Assembly: GCA_016193485.1 (NCBI GenBank) | Contig: JACPRZ010000063.1 | Span: 62,001 to 126,000 of the forward strand | Direction: 5' to 3' | DNA: 64,000 nucleotides | DNA from: Bacteroidota bacterium | Lineage (GTDB): Bacteria > Bacteroidota > Bacteroidia > JACPRZ01 | Part shown: one piece after another, positions 63,182 through 64,000 of the stretch | Numbering within the stretch: the first letter of the stretch is position 1 | Layout of the letters: every line of letters starts with the position of its first letter | Program-made: the position numbers and the translations under genes | The notes under the pieces: model-generated | Seen by the model: only the letters and a program-made list of their open reading frames with translations | Databases searched by the model: none | Told to the model about the DNA's origin: nothing

Positions 63182-64000
63182 TTAATTACAGTACTTTACA
63201 AATAAACGTGTTGTTTTTAAATATTTTTGGATGGTATCGGCTACAGCAATATGCGTGGTAACTCCAGGATGAGAATCAAATTTGCTCACAATTCGTTCTT
63301 CTTGTTTTATTGTTCTGATGACAGGGGTTAAATTAATCACCCCGATTTTCTTATTTTCTAAATACTCAGCAATCGGTATGTTAGCGGTAGTGTTTGTAAA
63401 ATCCATTACTACATCGTTCATTTTCGGGAATAAAATAAAAAGAAGATCAATATTATTTTCAGTTGCATAATTTACAAATTTATCAATATCTTTTAAATGA
63501 AGTTTCAGCAGCGAATCATTTTTATAATACGCCATTTCAATTGTCTTTCCGGCTTCAGAATTTAAAAACGCATTAAAAGAAGAAAATGTTCTTGACATTA
63601 AAAAAACATCTTCATCTTTCTTTTTTTCCGTCAATAGGTAATTAATGAAATTTAATAAAAATGAATGGGTGATCAAGTAATTTCCTGACGGCTTAAATTT
63701 TTTAAATTTGGATTTATTTTGCGGGGCAATTTGCAAAATGGTTGAAATTGCATTTTTATCCAGTACTGTATAAATATCATTATTTACATGTGCAACAATC
63801 AACAGGTCGGGTTTCAACGGGAAAGAAGTAATAAATCCAAATTCCTTTTTGGTATCGGCTCCCGGCTTCGCAATATTGAAAACATCAAAACAATTTTCCA
63901 GCCGGCTTCGCAAAATATTACTGAACCTGTCATTTTCTTCATTTATACCGTGCCCTGCCACATAAGAGTCGCCAACGATAAAAATATTTTTTTTATCATG
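63182..64000 (-). CDS. SGNH/GDSL-like hydrolase, 5'-partial at the right window edge; paralogue of 35912-37081
   Basis: Frame stays open to the window end (HDKKNIFIVGDSYVAGHGINEENDRFSNIL...GADTKKEFGFITSFPLKPDLLIVAHVNNDI), so the listed start at 63961 (GTG) is internal. Confidence 0.8.
   Translation of the reverse strand, partial: HDKKNIFIVGDSYVAGHGINEENDRFSNILRSRLENCFDVFNIAKPGADTKKEFGFITSFPLKPDLLIVAHVNNDIYTVLDKNAISTILQIAPQNKSKFKKFKPSGNYLITHSFLLNFINYLLTEKKKDEDVFLMSRTFSSFNAFLNSEAGKTIEMAYYKNDSLLKLHLKDIDKFVNYATENNIDLLFILFPKMNDVVMDFTNTTANIPIAEYLENKKIGVINLTPVIRTIKQEERIVSKFDSHPGVTTHIAVADTIQKYLKTTRLFVKYCN

Noticed and set aside
1-64000. tRNA, rRNA, integrase, transposase or prophage signatures
   Set aside because: None recognised; the repeats found are not accompanied by any mobile-element gene in the window.

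Overview
64 kb of a moderate-GC Bacteroidota-type chromosome with no rRNA, tRNA, CRISPR array, integrase or transposase that I can support. Main content: (i) three type IX secretion (T9SS) adhesin + PorP/SprF gene sets: a partial SprB-repeat protein running off the left edge, a 3308-aa SprB/PKD giant adhesin, and a 1232-aa cysteine-repeat adhesin next to a PorP-TPR-SPOR fusion; (ii) housekeeping genes ssb, secA, rpiB, lutB-like and asnB; (iii) a run of polytopic GT-C-like membrane proteins plus a DPM1/GtrB-type GT2 (15-25 kb); (iv) an accessory locus at ~47.5-63 kb with four radical SAM enzymes in two paralogous pairs, a sulfotransferase, a toroid-like protein, a Wzm/Wzt-type ABC exporter, a transglutaminase-like lipoprotein, a UbiA prenyltransferase, a GT8-like enzyme, AsnB and a PlsC-like acyltransferase. 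This locus is the best candidate for an undescribed biosynthesis/export system. The most unusual DNA-level signals are: degenerate 7-8 bp periodic arrays, some in convergent intergenic gaps and some read in frame, where they supply the signal peptides of three secreted proteins or loop insertions in two others; an excess of G7-8/C7-8 tracts inside CDSs with none longer than 8; an apparent single-base frameshift in a G-run splitting a SPOR-domain gene; and several perfect hairpins. All assignments come from reading the sequence and motif knowledge; no searches were run.
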